A stretch of DNA of 64,000 nt from Poecilobothrus nobilitatus (lineage: Eukaryota; Arthropoda; Insecta; Diptera; Dolichopodidae), in contig OX352774.1 of the NCBI GenBank assembly GCA_947095535.1, positions 263,845,843-263,909,842 on the forward strand. The letters run 5' to 3'. The translations under genes were made by a program, and so were the position numbers. Positions 1 through 11,175 of the stretch are shown here, piece by piece; the stretch's first letter is position 1, and every line of letters starts with the position of its first letter. The notes beneath the pieces were generated by a model, which worked only from the letters and a program-made list of their open reading frames with translations, made no database searches and had not been told where the DNA came from.

Positions 1-2037
1 AAAATTCGATTATTCTTAATACTTACTTTTCTATTAATCCAATTTTCTCAAATTCTAAATCTAAAATGTAAAACCTTGAAAATTCCCATTAGCAAAAGTG
101 ATACTTATCGCTAAGAAAAACAGAAGTAATAAAAAACAGGATATCGCTTCCTAAGAAAAGTTACAGGCCAGACAAGATGTTTTTGACAGTTAATATCCTG
201 TGAATTTAAAAACATCGCTTTTGCCTCAGTGATCTTCTGTGTATGATACGTTTTAAAAAACATAAGTGATAATTTAAATGTTACAACCTGTAGATTTCAC
301 CTGATAAAATTTATAATTTAAAAGAATCTTACGCTAAAATCATTACTTCATTTAATTCACCATTTATCCTGTATAATGTTTTTTCTTCTTCTATTAATGT
401 AAAATATAAATTTTATCCCCATATATTTAAAAACACATTTTGCGGTTTTTGTTTTTCTGGAAATTTTTAGTTTCTGTTTAATCCTGTAGAGATTTAAAAA
501 TGTTGTGTGTAAATTTGAGTGTTAAGTGGAAATTTGGAAATATGCAGCATAAAATGAATGAATAAAAAGTGCAACAATACAAAAAATATTGTTGTATATT
601 TAAGAAATTTAACTTTTGAAAAGAAACTGCGTGAAATAAATATTAAGAATTTCCATGGAGAAATTTTAAAATTTCTGAATGTAAGACAATACTTAATATC
701 AAAAAACTTTTTAAGGTTTCTGTTGCTCATATTTATTTTGTGAATGGAATTGAGTTAAGTGGTTTCAAAAGAATATATTTTTATAGATACTCGAAATGCA
801 ATGCAGCACCTAGAGAATATATTTTACAAATCTTTTAATTAATTTAAAGAAATTTATATGTGCTTTTTGATCGAGATAAATAAAATAAAAATTTAAACTG
901 TTTAAAGTTTAAGAGAAAAAACATTTAAGGAATTCTAGCTATAGGTATAATTGATTAATTGAATAGTTCATGTGAATTCTGAACAAAAAAATGATTAGTT
1001 ACTTAAAATATTTTTTAAGATTAAAGAAATTTTATTTAATTTTTCTTGTCCAGTAAAAACTTTAATCTAGTTTTGAACTTATAATTTAGGTAAATTTATA
1101 TGTCCAATTTTACTTTAAATAAGATTTTTATATTCTATTATTCAGATAAAAAAATAAGCCTGTCCAGATGTATGTATAGTATGTTACAAACAAGTTTTTA
1201 TTGCACAATTTAGTATTTTTTGCAGTTTATTTTGTTTTGATTTTTTGTATGTACATAAATTTTGTATGTATGTAGATATGTATTTAAAAAAATGAAAAAA
1301 AAATTTTTAAGTCATTTAAATTTAATAAATTTTTTTTTTACAACTATACATACAATTCTTATGCCTCTTATCACAATTTGTGAGTTATAAGAATAAATTG
1401 AAATTGTTCTTTTACGTTATGCTTTATATTTATTATTTTATACATAATATTTATTAAAATCAAAGCATTTCTAATTGTGAAGTAATTATGTACCAATGAG
1501 ATTTGAACCAAGTTCGTTTAAAATCAAAATGAATTTCGGTGTTAAAGTAAAATATTAATGAATTTTAATTAAAGTATTAAACTAATTTAATTCAAAATTT
1601 AAATTTTTCTTGCGAAATTTTCCAAAACTAAAAAAAAATTTACTTGAAAGATAAAAAAGATTTGATACAAATTATATAAAGTTGTTGCATTTTAGACGAG
1701 CATTGAATGCCTAATAACTCTTTAAAAAAATCATTTTCAAAGAACTAAATTTAAAAAAAAAAAAACGAGGAAGAACACAGTTGCCCTTGTCAACTTTTAA
1801 AATACTCCTACAACCTTTATACTGTTCAAAATACAATATACTATCGCTTCGCTTTTTAAAATTAGACTATTATACGGAAATAAAAAAATGCGTGGTGGGT
1901 ACTTCAAGCTTTGGTCTAATAAATGGTCAGCTTTGTCTCATTTAATTTTATAAGTTTTGTAAATATGTAAACTATTAATATAATACACATTATGTAGGTA
2001 CATATATTTTTTCAAAAATGAAAACATAATGTGTATA
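1..2037. other. AT-rich non-coding DNA, no gene seen
   Basis: No coding sequence is supported. The few short open frames are low-complexity, rich in F, I, K, L, N and Y, as expected by chance at this base composition. Poly-A and poly-T runs are common, for example an A run near 1753-1765. A possible B-box-like string on the minus strand near 1498-1512 is too isolated to call. Confidence 0.7.
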
Positions 2038-2039
2038 AC

Positions 2040-2130
2040 AAAAAAAAAAAAATAAATTCTTTCAGCGCAGATTTGAACCTATCTTTAAACCATTATCATT
2101 CCAAAACCTTTACTAACGACCTAACAGAAT
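2040..2130 (-). mobile_element. tRNA-like SINE fragment
   Basis: Read on the minus strand, a GGTTCAAATCT string (within 2066-2080) resembles a pol III B box. About 35 bp upstream of it is a TTAGGTCGTTAGTAAAGG segment with a weak A-box look. The element then runs into a poly-T stretch on the minus strand (poly-A at 2040-2052 on plus), the arrangement also seen in the tRNA-like repeats near 17.4 and 17.8 kb. It is too diverged for a cloverleaf and is not a functional tRNA gene. It could also be a chance match. Confidence 0.4.
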
Positions 2131-2159
2131 CATTTAATAGTAAGCGACAAATAGAAGTA

Positions 2160-2300
2160 CTGACGGACAAAGTTTAATCAACTATTTTTTTCGATTCTGA
2201 TCCGATCCATATACTTGAGTCTATATCTATCAGCCTTATTTCAGTGTATTACAAACAGAGGAGCAATTTTAATATACCCGGGACTATTATACGGGTATAA
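2160..2300 (-). repeat. Fragment of the TATACCC/GTCCGTCC dispersed element
   Basis: The reverse complement begins TTATACCCGTATAATAG and ends near a GATTAAAC...GTCC segment. This matches, in order, the start of the larger copies at 17929 and 49594: TATACCCGTAT, then a GATATAG segment, then GGATCGG-TCAGAATCGA, then GATTAA before the GTCCGTC run. Only about the first 140 bp of the element are present. The copy is diverged, with the internal GGGTATA changed. Confidence 0.7.
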
Positions 2301-3572
2301 ATAGTTCTTTTATAAATAAAGCTATTAATGATTTTTAGTTAATTTAAGGTATTGGAAATTAAAATTTTTAAATAAATTTATTAAAAAAAAAAGTTTTCCA
2401 ATATTTATTATAATATACGAGTATGAGCTAAAAAAAAAAAAAAATTAAAGTTTCAAGGTTTTTTCAAAAAGTTTTTCTTTCGCATCATAAATTATATTAT
2501 TGTATGTATATGTAAAATATATCTTATTAGTACGTTAATATATTATTATGTTCAAGTTTCTTTTATGTTTTTCTTTTTTTTTTTTTTTCTGGAAAACATT
2601 CCCCAGTACATTAGATTTTATACAAATTTTTAATTATGCAATACATAAAAGAAAATATTTTTTAAAAGAAAAATATTAAAACAAAAAACAAAAAAAAAAA
2701 AACAAAACTTAAACAATAGTTATAAAAAAATATAACATATACACACATCTATATATGTATATTTATTTATTATAAAGAGTAAATTCTTAAGATTTATGTT
2801 AGTTTTGTGTCTTATCGTTATCTTGACCATAATAATTTGTAAAATTTTCTGTAACTATTATATTTTTCTTCTTTTTTCTTTGAAAATTTTACTAAAAAGA
2901 TTTTATAAATCCGTAATAATAATAGTTTCTATTGTATATATTTTATATATATATATACATATAAGTATAGTCTCAAATTTACATATATGTATGTCAAAAC
3001 AAAAGATATAATATAAAATAAAAGTTTTAAAGTTTTAAGCTAAAATAACTTTAATTATACTAAAGTAAAGATTTTTTTTTTATAATAATAGTACTAATAA
3101 CACTTAAATAATATATCTATGAATTACTTTGCATATCTATAGAATGTTATATGCAATCATTTATATAAATATTATATGTAAGTATGTTGTTTTATAATAC
3201 GCGATAATACAGTTTTAATATTTATTAATGAATAAAAATTACACATTTTTTTTTTAGATACGTTTCAACTCATTTTTTTTTTTTGTTTCATTTTAAACTT
3301 TTTTTTTTACAATGTTATTTTGTAATCTCGTTTTAGTTGTATAAAAAGTTGAAATATAGAACGTGGAAAATTTAAATGTGATTTTACAATTTAATACAAA
3401 CAATCGTAGGATCATTATATAAACAACTTAGTTTTATTAATATTATAATTTTAATTTTATGAAAATTTATTTATTTTTATATACTGGATTTTTAGGTACT
3501 ACTTAGGTGATATAAAAACAATATATTAAAATTTTTGAGCCAAGCTTTGGAGATAAAAGAAAAATCATTAAA
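2301..3572. other. AT-rich non-coding DNA, no gene seen
   Basis: The stretch holds poly-A and poly-T runs and short TA repeats. A 71-codon open frame at 2796-3011 is low-complexity (I, L, Y and F) and is best read as chance. No repeat family from elsewhere in the window was recognised here. Confidence 0.6.
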
Positions 3573-3775
3573 GGAGTCTTGATGGGCTATAGTGAGTAGC
3601 AGCGTATAAAATATGTTGATGTAAACACTGAGGAAGTGTGGGTTGTTCTTAAAACATATGTAATAAGAACAATTCTCCCTTATGACTTTTACAACCACAT
3701 CTGAAAAGGAAAAGCTGTCTAATTTTCTTGTTACATTTATATAGCAGGGGAATGAACTCTAACAAAAAAAAAAAA
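3573..3775 (+). mobile_element. SINE-A copy (tRNA-derived), diverged
   Basis: In order, the copy has a degraded tRNA-like head (GGAGTCTTGATGGGCTATAG, then GTAGCAGCGTATAAAATATG), the GTAAACACTGAGGAAGTGTGGGTT region where the B box should lie, a stem segment GTAATAAG...CTTATGAC, a body with CACATCTGAAAAGGAAA, and a 3' end TATAGCAGGGGAATGA followed by an A-rich tail at 3763-3775. The same order occurs in the copies at 16.5, 33.6, 43.0 and 58.0 kb. The B box is badly damaged, so it is unlikely to be transcribed. Confidence 0.75.
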
Positions 3776-4168
3776 TGTTTAATGTGTATAGTTCTAATAT
3801 ATTTTTTTTATATGCATTTCTTCAACATTACAGCTTTATTATAAGATTAGAGATCTTTTCAGAAAATAATTAAGCTACGGTTTAAAAAACAACAATTTTC
3901 ACTGCTAAAATTACAATTAATTATTGATTTTCATGATAATTTTTCGGTTATGAATTTATTTTAGTTACAAGGATAGCTGCTGGAAATAGTCAAAAGATGT
4001 ATAAGTATTTTGAGGAAGATATTTTTTCACAAGAAATGTTCTTTTAAACAAACTATGAAATGATGAACAGCGATGTAAGAAGGTCTTTCCAGAGGACACA
4101 AATGAGAGGGTTAAGAGTCAAAACGAGCTGGTAGTTCCGGGGAGGGAGCCGGTATCTTAACCACTTCC

Positions 4169-4464
4169 AGCCAATGGTGTAGAATATAATTAAAATTAAA
4201 AATATGTCCTATCAATTATAATTAATATCATATTGTAATAGCTATATGTAATAAAAAATAATAATAAACCATAATTCTTGTATAAGATAATAGATGGCGT
4301 AGAAATAAAAAAGTAACATTGTAGTCTTGTACAATAGCTACAGCCGAGTAATCAACGGCTTAGTGAAATCAATAATTCAAGAAACTGAAGCTCACTCAAG
4401 TATTAATAATAAATGACTTAGTGGATGCACTATATTCCTCATAGGAGCGGCAAGAAAAAAAAAA
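4169..4464 (+). mobile_element. SINE-B copy with deleted promoter head
   Basis: The body matches the reverse complement of 40531-40859. Shared strings in order are CCAATGGTGTAG, ATTATAATTAATATCATATT, CATAATTCTTGTATAAGAT, ATGGCGTAGAAAT, AATAGCTACA, GAGTAATCAACGGCTTA, GAAACTGAAGCT and CTTAGTG, then the CTCCT/CATAGGAG end and an A tail (4454-4464). The A and B boxes are gone: sequence jumps from GGTGTAG straight to the AT-rich body. The SINE tail lies only about 40 bp upstream of a BEL/Pao gag relic. Confidence 0.8.
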
Positions 4465-4479
4465 GGAGTCAAAACCCGA

Positions 4480-4762
4480 CACAGAACTCTCTTTCAGAAT
4501 GTGGTGTGAATTTGCCAAAATTTAACCTTGAAAAATTTGAAGGCCATTATAAGAAATGGTCAACATTTTACGATTTCTTTGGAACTATGGTTTACTTAAA
4601 TAATTCTTTAAGCTCTGTTAAAAATTTTCAGTATTTAAAAATGTATTTGGTCGGTGAACCAGAAAAACTTTTAAGGCATTTCCATGTCACCGCGAAAACC
4701 TAGTTTGAGGCATGACCGCTTTTGTAAAATTGTTATAACAATAGAAAGATTGCTACATAAAT
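4480..4762 (+). pseudogene. BEL/Pao-type LTR retrotransposon gag fragment (DUF1759-like), broken
   Basis: An open frame runs from 4425 to a TAG at 4701-4703. Its first 20 or so codons come from the neighbouring SINE-B tail and are not gag. From residue 29 (NLPKF at 4509) it resembles the gag domain of BEL/Pao retrotransposons (Pfam DUF1759), as I know the family. Features seen are LPKF-x-L-x-KFEG near residues 30-40, W45 followed by F48 and D50, a YLK segment near residues 74-76, GEPEKLL, and a VTAKT end. Past the stop the same frame continues to look related (FEA, then a second stop TGA at 4713, later YNNRK) with more stops at 4725 and 4758. About 80 residues of a much longer polyprotein remain. 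No protease, reverse transcriptase, integrase or LTR was recognised nearby. This is a dead fragment. Confidence 0.75.
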
Positions 4763-5003
4763 ATTATCGAAATAATGGTCTCAAATATTTATTTAAAAAA
4801 AAATCTTTCTAAAATTATATAAGTTACAAATTTGATAAAATTTATAAAATAAAATATAAACGAAGAAAAATTTTGATATTGATTAACTCAATAGAGACTC
4901 AGAAGAGGTCTGGCAACAATAATAAGTAAATGGTATTAAACATAATCATTAACATTATTAACAGAAATCTTAAAAATCGTAAAGGGCCATTTATTAAAAA
5001 AAA

Positions 5004-5051
5004 ATACCATAACAAAACATAACAAAAATACCATAACAAAACATAACAAAA
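5004..5051. repeat. Two tandem copies of a 24-bp unit
   Basis: The unit ATACCATAACAAAACATAACAAAA occurs at 5004 and again at 5028 (unit given here as positions, containing CCATAACAAAAC). It explains the repeated peptide in the minus-strand open frame at 4899-5093, which should not be taken as a gene. Confidence 0.85.
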
Positions 5052-6207
5052 AAGAAAGAAATTAATTTCGACTCTTTTCAGTACGCATTTCAAATGTTTA
5101 TTTTCAAATGTAGGCGTAGATTACACATCTCATTATTTGTTATGACCAGAGTAATAAAATAAAAGAAAATTAAAACTTCTATGTCATCAACTGATTTAAA
5201 TGAAATACAAAATTATCTTTCCGTTTTCAAAAATAAATGAGTTTTAGAAAGAAACGATAATTTTTGAAGTTATTTAACACAGAAAATATCAGTTTTTAGA
5301 ACCTTTTTTTACATAGATTATACCACATTTATGCCTTGCTTCTGCCTTTTAATTTCCCACCATCCTGGATTTAATTTTAAAAGATTGTTGTGGTTTAGTT
5401 AAAGTTGTTGATTATTTTTTAAGTATTGCTTATTCATCACTTGCCTTAGTTATTCGTTGGCGCTTTTATTCGTATTTTACAGAGCTTTTGCTTTTGCGTC
5501 ATCTTATAATTCCGCTTTCATATTTCTTAGAATAGATCCTTTCAATTGCATTATTTTTTTTAATAAATATGCAGGAAATTTGCGAACTGTATTTTCGTCA
5601 TATTATATCCTGAGAAATCTGTTTCATAATTTCTAGGTTTTTTTCGCTCACTTTTATCATTTGTCCATCTTTTACCTTTCATTAGAAACAATTTGTTTTT
5701 TTTTATATTGCAGTACCAAAATCAAAAATTAATTTACACATTCTGGGAACTTTACTCCATTTTACAAATTTTAAATTCAAGTTGGTAAGCCGATTAATCA
5801 AAAACAAATTAACTTTATAAAAACTTTTGATGATTTTCTGTATAAAAAAAAAAATCGTGGGTATTTAAAACGAATTTATGTAGAAATAACATTACACCCA
5901 AATCCATCTTTAGATTAAATATTTTGTTGTTTTTTTTTCCTTTTTTTTGTGTCGATTTTGTTTATTTCTAAATTTACTTTAAACGTGTTTAACTTGAAAA
6001 TATAATACAGTCGTATAAGTAAGCACATAAGAAGCTAATATGATATGTAACAAAAATTAAAAAAAAAAAAAACAATAATAACATAGAAAGGATAATGAAA
6101 AATGTCCTTTAGGGTTAGTTTTAAAAGTGTTGTACTATAATATTACAAAAGATTCTGATATAAACCAAAAATAAAAATATAAGAAAAAATATAATAAAAT
6201 ACAACAT

Positions 6208-6232
6208 ATAATAATAATAATAATAATAATAA
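6208..6232. repeat. (ATA)n microsatellite
   Basis: About eight uninterrupted ATA units. It produces the poly-Y tract in a minus-strand open frame at 6121-6468, which is therefore low-complexity translation rather than a gene. Confidence 0.95.
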
Positions 6233-9200
6233 AAATTATGTTTTAAGGGTATGAATTTTTTTTTTTTTTGTTTTGTATAGCGTACAAATTTATTCTTCTG
6301 AGAAAAATTCTTTAGTCCTCTTTCTTCTGCTTTATACAGTATTAAGTGAAAGCATTTCTTTTTTTTTTTTGTTTTTTTTTTGATAATGTATTTTGCGGTA
6401 AGAAATGTTATGAATAAATTTGATGCTTCAAAAAACAAAAAAATAAATAAAAATGCAAACAAATACAATCAAGTATTATTCGCGATATGGTATTATGCTA
6501 TTAATATATTTTATTTACATTTGTGAGCAAAAATATAATAGCGTTTTCGTTTAAAGTGTATATTTTACAATCTGTATTCTTTTATATTAAAATAATTTCA
6601 GTTGCCTTAAATTTATTACCAGGTTAACCGAATAACAAAAATCTTTGTTAAAAGGATTTAATTTTCATTATCTATCGGATGTAAAGTCAAAGGAAAGATT
6701 CCAATGTTGGTACATAAGTGGAATATTAATGAAATTGACAAAATGTTTATTTATATTAACCATTAAAAGGTGATTATTATGATCCTTGAAATTAATTTAC
6801 TGAAATTTTGTAAATATTTTACAAATAAAATACATTTTACATTCAATCCTTGATGGTGTTTTGTATTAATTTTAAGAAGACTTAACATTTTTCTTTTTCC
6901 ATCTATATATGACCGTTTACTTCAGTATTTTACGTGTTAGTTTTTTTTTTTTTATTTCAAAGAAGCAAAGAAAGATCTTTTAGGTCATCTATATTTCTAA
7001 CCAAATCGATTTTGTATCTTGCTTAATTCCTGACTTGAGTCAACTGCATTTATTTTTGCTTCAGTATATTATAATCACATATACATTTTTTAATGGTTCT
7101 TCTTTTAAATATTCGAAAGTATTTGTGGAATATATTTCTAAAAATTTTTTACTCTACTCATATTGTACTCGCAATTGTACCGACACACCACATATAAAAT
7201 ATACTTTGAGAATATAAAAAAAAAAAAAAAAAAAAACGTACTTGAATGATTATATGTAATATCCTTGACTATTTTTCTTATTTTGCTGCGATGAAAAAGA
7301 AGACCTTGTTTTTTTCTTCTTTTTTGAATATCATACTTAAATTATTAAACAGATTTCTCAGGATATAATATGGCGTCTTTTTTTTTTTTTTTTGTTTTTC
7401 ATATGTATTTATTTGAAATTATATTCTTTTACATGTAAATATACATGATTAAAATATGTATCTACCAATGAAACATAATATTTATCAAAAAAAAAAAAAA
7501 AAAAAAAAGAAAAAGAAAAAAAACTATTATTCGTTTTCTAATAATAAAGATACGAACCGATTATAAATTTGTTTTTTTTTTTTTTAAAGAAAATATTAAA
7601 AAACTAGAAAGTAACAGTGTAATTTGATTCACTGTATCTGTATGTTCAAAAATTACAGTATAGGGTAAAAGGATAAAAAAATTAAATTTATTTTAAAGGT
7701 TAGTGTTTTCTAGTATTTTCTAAGTTTTAAATAAGAAATTTCCGTAGATATCATATTTTCGGCTTTTGAAGAATTTTTGATATGATATATTTGAATTAAT
7801 ACTTGAAAACGACTCCTAAGGAAATCATTGAATAATTTAAATATCTTGTGTATAATGTACATCTTATTTTGTTAAAAAATTTTAACATTTAATATTTAGA
7901 GCTTAGTGATCACCATTTTTGTAGCATTAGATAGTTTTTTACCGAAAGGTAATAGCTATTTCGTTGACAATTTGACATTTAGAATATTTTGCTATGATTT
8001 CTTTTGTTTAATTAAAATTAATCAAAGTATAAAACATTTAGTAAAAAACTTAAAATTTACATTCTAACTTTTCTAACATTTCGATAATCACAGATGAAGA
8101 TTGCAATATTAAGATGATTATACTTTTACAGTTATTATTTTTATATTGATAGAGTTGTTAATTTGTCATTAGTATAGAAATTGGTAGAAATAACTTTTCG
8201 GATAGAACTATGGCTAGACCAAAGCTGTTAAATTATCACTGACATTAAATTTAATTTAAAAGTATATACAACTGCTTAAATTGATTTCTTAATATAACAT
8301 TTTGGTTAATTTTTATAAAAAGTTATAGATTTGAAGTTCTAATTAAACAACTGGTAAAAAATGCTCAGTGAATTATGTCGTTAAGTTTCTTTTTGTTTTT
8401 AAAATTTCATAATATATTTGCACATAAATATATTCCTTAGAGTATATTATTTATTATTTAATATTTTATTTTTGTGTTGAATTAAAAAATTAAAAAAAAA
8501 AGTTTCATTTATATTTTTATAAAGCATTTTCCTTAACTGTTCTCATTTTTTGATTTTTCTTTTATTTATGAACTTTTCATATAAATAGTGTACAAAAAGT
8601 AAAACTTTCGTAATAATTTTTGAATCGTTAAAACCAAAATTTTATTTTGTTTTTCATTTCATATTATCAGAATGTGAAAAGTTTTCTATTTTTTCTTTTT
8701 TATTTTTTGTAACCAAAATTAAAAAACAAAAAATAAAAAAAAATTAAAAAAAAACAACAAAAATGAATTAAAAAGTTTATTTTTTAAATTGCGTGAAATA
8801 GATAATTTCGAAATAAAAATTAATTTATGGTGCAATAAACCTTAGGTTTTTACGCTGCGTAAATTTTAAAATTCAAAATTATATTTTAAAAAATAAAAAA
8901 AAAATATGTATAAAGAGACAAAAAAAAAATAAAGAGAGAAAAAACTTAACAAAAAAAAAAAAAAAAAAATAGACAACTAAGAGTTAAAAATGACAGAAAT
9001 CATTTTTTATTTGAAAAACTTCTCAAATGGAAAATTAAGAAAAGTTATAAAACATGCATATAAATAAACATACATACATATATACTATAGTCATATAATA
9101 TATAAATTTATTTATAGTATAATTTTAAGTAAATAATATAGATAGATATCCATATTCTATATAAAAATTCTTTAATGTATTGAAGTATAGTAGTAAAATA

Positions 9201-9397
9201 AAAAGTATAGTATATAAGTATATAGTATATAAAAGTACAGTATATAATATATTAGAATCAGTATTATAAAACATAAAAGTTAAAAATTTTTTTTTTTCAT
9301 AATTTCAATTTTTAAATGGTTGTATATTATATAATTTTTTTTTTTTTTTTTTCTTATTTAAAGTTTTGATAAACATGTATATTAATAATTGTCAACG

Positions 9398-9419
9398 GGT
9401 GGTGGTGGTGGTGGTGGTG
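9398..9419. repeat. (GGT)n microsatellite
   Basis: About seven GGT units. It stands out because the surroundings are almost entirely A and T. Confidence 0.95.
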
Positions 9420-10787
9420 TGTTGGTTGATATTAAATATTAAATTTTGAATCTGAAAAAAAAAAAAAAAACAGAAAAATAAAAAATGTAATATAAAATAT
9501 ACATAATTTTCATTTTAAGTTAAGAGTAAAATTGTTGGTTTGGTAATAAATATGAAATTTTTCATTATGATATATTAAAAATTATTAATATTAAAATATA
9601 TTAGATAGTATCTTTAATTTTTTTCTCGGAGGCAAAAAATTAAAAAAAAAAAAAAAAAAAAAAGATTAAAAATATGCTACCATCTATAATTTATGAGACA
9701 TTGTTGACTCCTCTGTTAAATACCAATAACAAAAAAAAAACAAAAATTTATAAATAAATTATGTCTTTAAACATTTTTAAAAATAGCGACCTATATTTCT
9801 TTTTTTTTGTTTCGTTTTTTTTTTTTTTAATTAAATTTGAATACAATATTATATAAAATTCAATTTTTTATCTTTAACTTTTTTTTGTATTCTTAAGTGA
9901 AATAAAATTTAATTAATTGAAAGTTAATGGAAGCGTATAGAAATCTTTTTTAAATCTTATTTTTTTAAAAATCTTTTTTTTTTGTTTACCAAAATTCTTA
10001 TTTTTTGCCAAGAGTTTCAAAAATTAGGCATTTAGGGTTGCCACTTACCCGTCACCTATTTTAAATACTTGAATTTTGGAATATGTATAGAAAAAATTAA
10101 TTATGATAGAAGAGATTTTAGAGTTATTTTTAAATTCAGGGGTTTTAAAAATTTGTGTAACGTAGTTTTAAAGATGACAGTCGCTATAATTTTAAATTTT
10201 TTGTTATTGAAATTTTAGCTGGGTTAAAAAGTCAGAGTAATATGCATTTTTCAGAATGCGTATGTATATATGTATCAATGTATGCATGTATATGTTTTAA
10301 AACAAATTTTAAAGAAGAAAACAAAATTAAAAGATTAAGATTAAAAAAAAAAAAAATTTCAGTTCACGGGCCCACGCTAAAATGAATATATAACATTTGT
10401 TTCATTTATTATTTTGCTAAGACGATCGTTAGCTGTTTTATGAGATTGTGAAATATAAGTAACTTAATACGGATTTTTCCATCATCTTGCTAGATTATAA
10501 TTATTGTTTTAATATTAGATTTTTTAAAATTAGTTTTGTTAATTCTGGAACCTTTAATTCGCTTTAGATAATACTTTTCTGGGAAGAATGAATTTCACTT
10601 TGATTGCTTTTAAGAAAATGAATTATTGTATCCGTAGACCAAAAAAAACAAGATTGTTTTTCTATGTTACAAACCAAAATTGGAGTATCAGTGGATGTGT
10701 TAACACACACACTACTTTGTAAAACATTATGTCAATAAGTTAGAATTTCCTTTAATGATTACTTCAAAGATAACGATTTCATTAAAA

Positions 10788-10831
10788 ATGATTTTAGCAT
10801 AGTTTAGCATATGATTTTAGCATAGTTTAAC
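10788..10831. repeat. Short direct duplication
   Basis: The string ATGATTTTAGCATAGTTTA occurs twice about 23 bp apart, with a further partial AGCAT between. It lies about 60 bp before the large inverted repeat at 10887. Confidence 0.85.
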
Positions 10832-10886
10832 CAAAATAAATTGACAATAGCAAAAAGTGAACCAGTGAACTTAAAAAAAACTTAGG

Positions 10887-11175
10887 TTAAGTCCCACATG
10901 TATCACCGGTGAATATTATTGAAAAGGTTCAAAATCCAATGATCACTGGTGAATATAAAAAAAATCTTACGTTAAGTCCCACATGTATCACTTGTGAAAA
11001 TTTTTAGCGCTAAAAAAACAGTATCATAAATTTATTCGGGCTTATTAGAACCTTCAGAAATGTTCACCGGTAATACACGTGAAACTTAACGCAAGTTTAT
11101 TTTTATGTTCACTGGTGAGCAAAGGATTTTGAAACTTTTGAGTGATGTTCACCGGTGATACAAGTGGCACTCAAC
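10887..11175. repeat. Large imperfect inverted repeat with six TCACCGGTGA-like palindromes
   Basis: The left arm is about 10887-10998 and the right arm about 11061-11175, separated by about 62 bp. The reverse complement of the right arm matches the left along its whole length, including GTATCACCGGTGAA, TTTCAAAATCC/TTCAAAATCC and CTTGCGTTAAG/CTTACGTTAAG. The spacer holds a perfect 14-bp palindrome TTTTAGCGCTAAAA (11002-11015). Palindromic 10-mers start at 10903, 10943, 10988, 11064, 11109 and 11149, giving intervals 40, 45, 76, 45, 40. Within each arm the segment GTTAAGTCCCACATGTATCA is itself repeated about 85 bp apart. It may be a foldback or MITE-like element. No transposase and no clear target-site duplication were seen. 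Confidence 0.9.

Larger units (their letters stand above)
5052..10786. other. Long AT-rich stretch without genes; microsatellites only
   Basis: No coding sequence is supported across about 5.7 kb. It contains an ATA trinucleotide run (6208-6232), A runs of about 20 (7216-7236 and around 7487-7508), many T runs, and one GGT run (9398-9419). A slightly more GC-rich patch at 5290-5560 has no open frame of useful length. The segment at about 10060-10160 contains a GATTTTAGAGTTA string related to the repeat units at 23, 34 and 47 kb. Confidence 0.65.

Noticed and set aside
2280..2420. AATAAA-type signals near poly-A tracts, here and throughout
   Set aside because: AATAAA is expected everywhere at this base composition and carries no information about transcript ends.
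3492..3698. 68-codon minus-strand frame
   Set aside because: Mostly antisense of the SINE-A copy at 3573-3775.
4899..5093. 64-codon minus-strand frame with repeated CYVLLWYF
   Set aside because: The repetition comes from two tandem 24-bp units.
5290..5560. Richer patch whose minus strand gives a short PGWWEIKRQ stretch
   Set aside because: Only about 18-20 codons between stops and no matching neighbours. Chance cannot be excluded.
6121..6468. 115-codon minus-strand frame, the longest in the window
   Set aside because: It is built from an (ATA)n run and poly-A/poly-T tracts, giving Y, K and F homopolymers.
10887..11175. CRISPR-like repetition
   Set aside because: Repeats are mirror-symmetric palindromes with related, not unique, spacers, in eukaryotic DNA.
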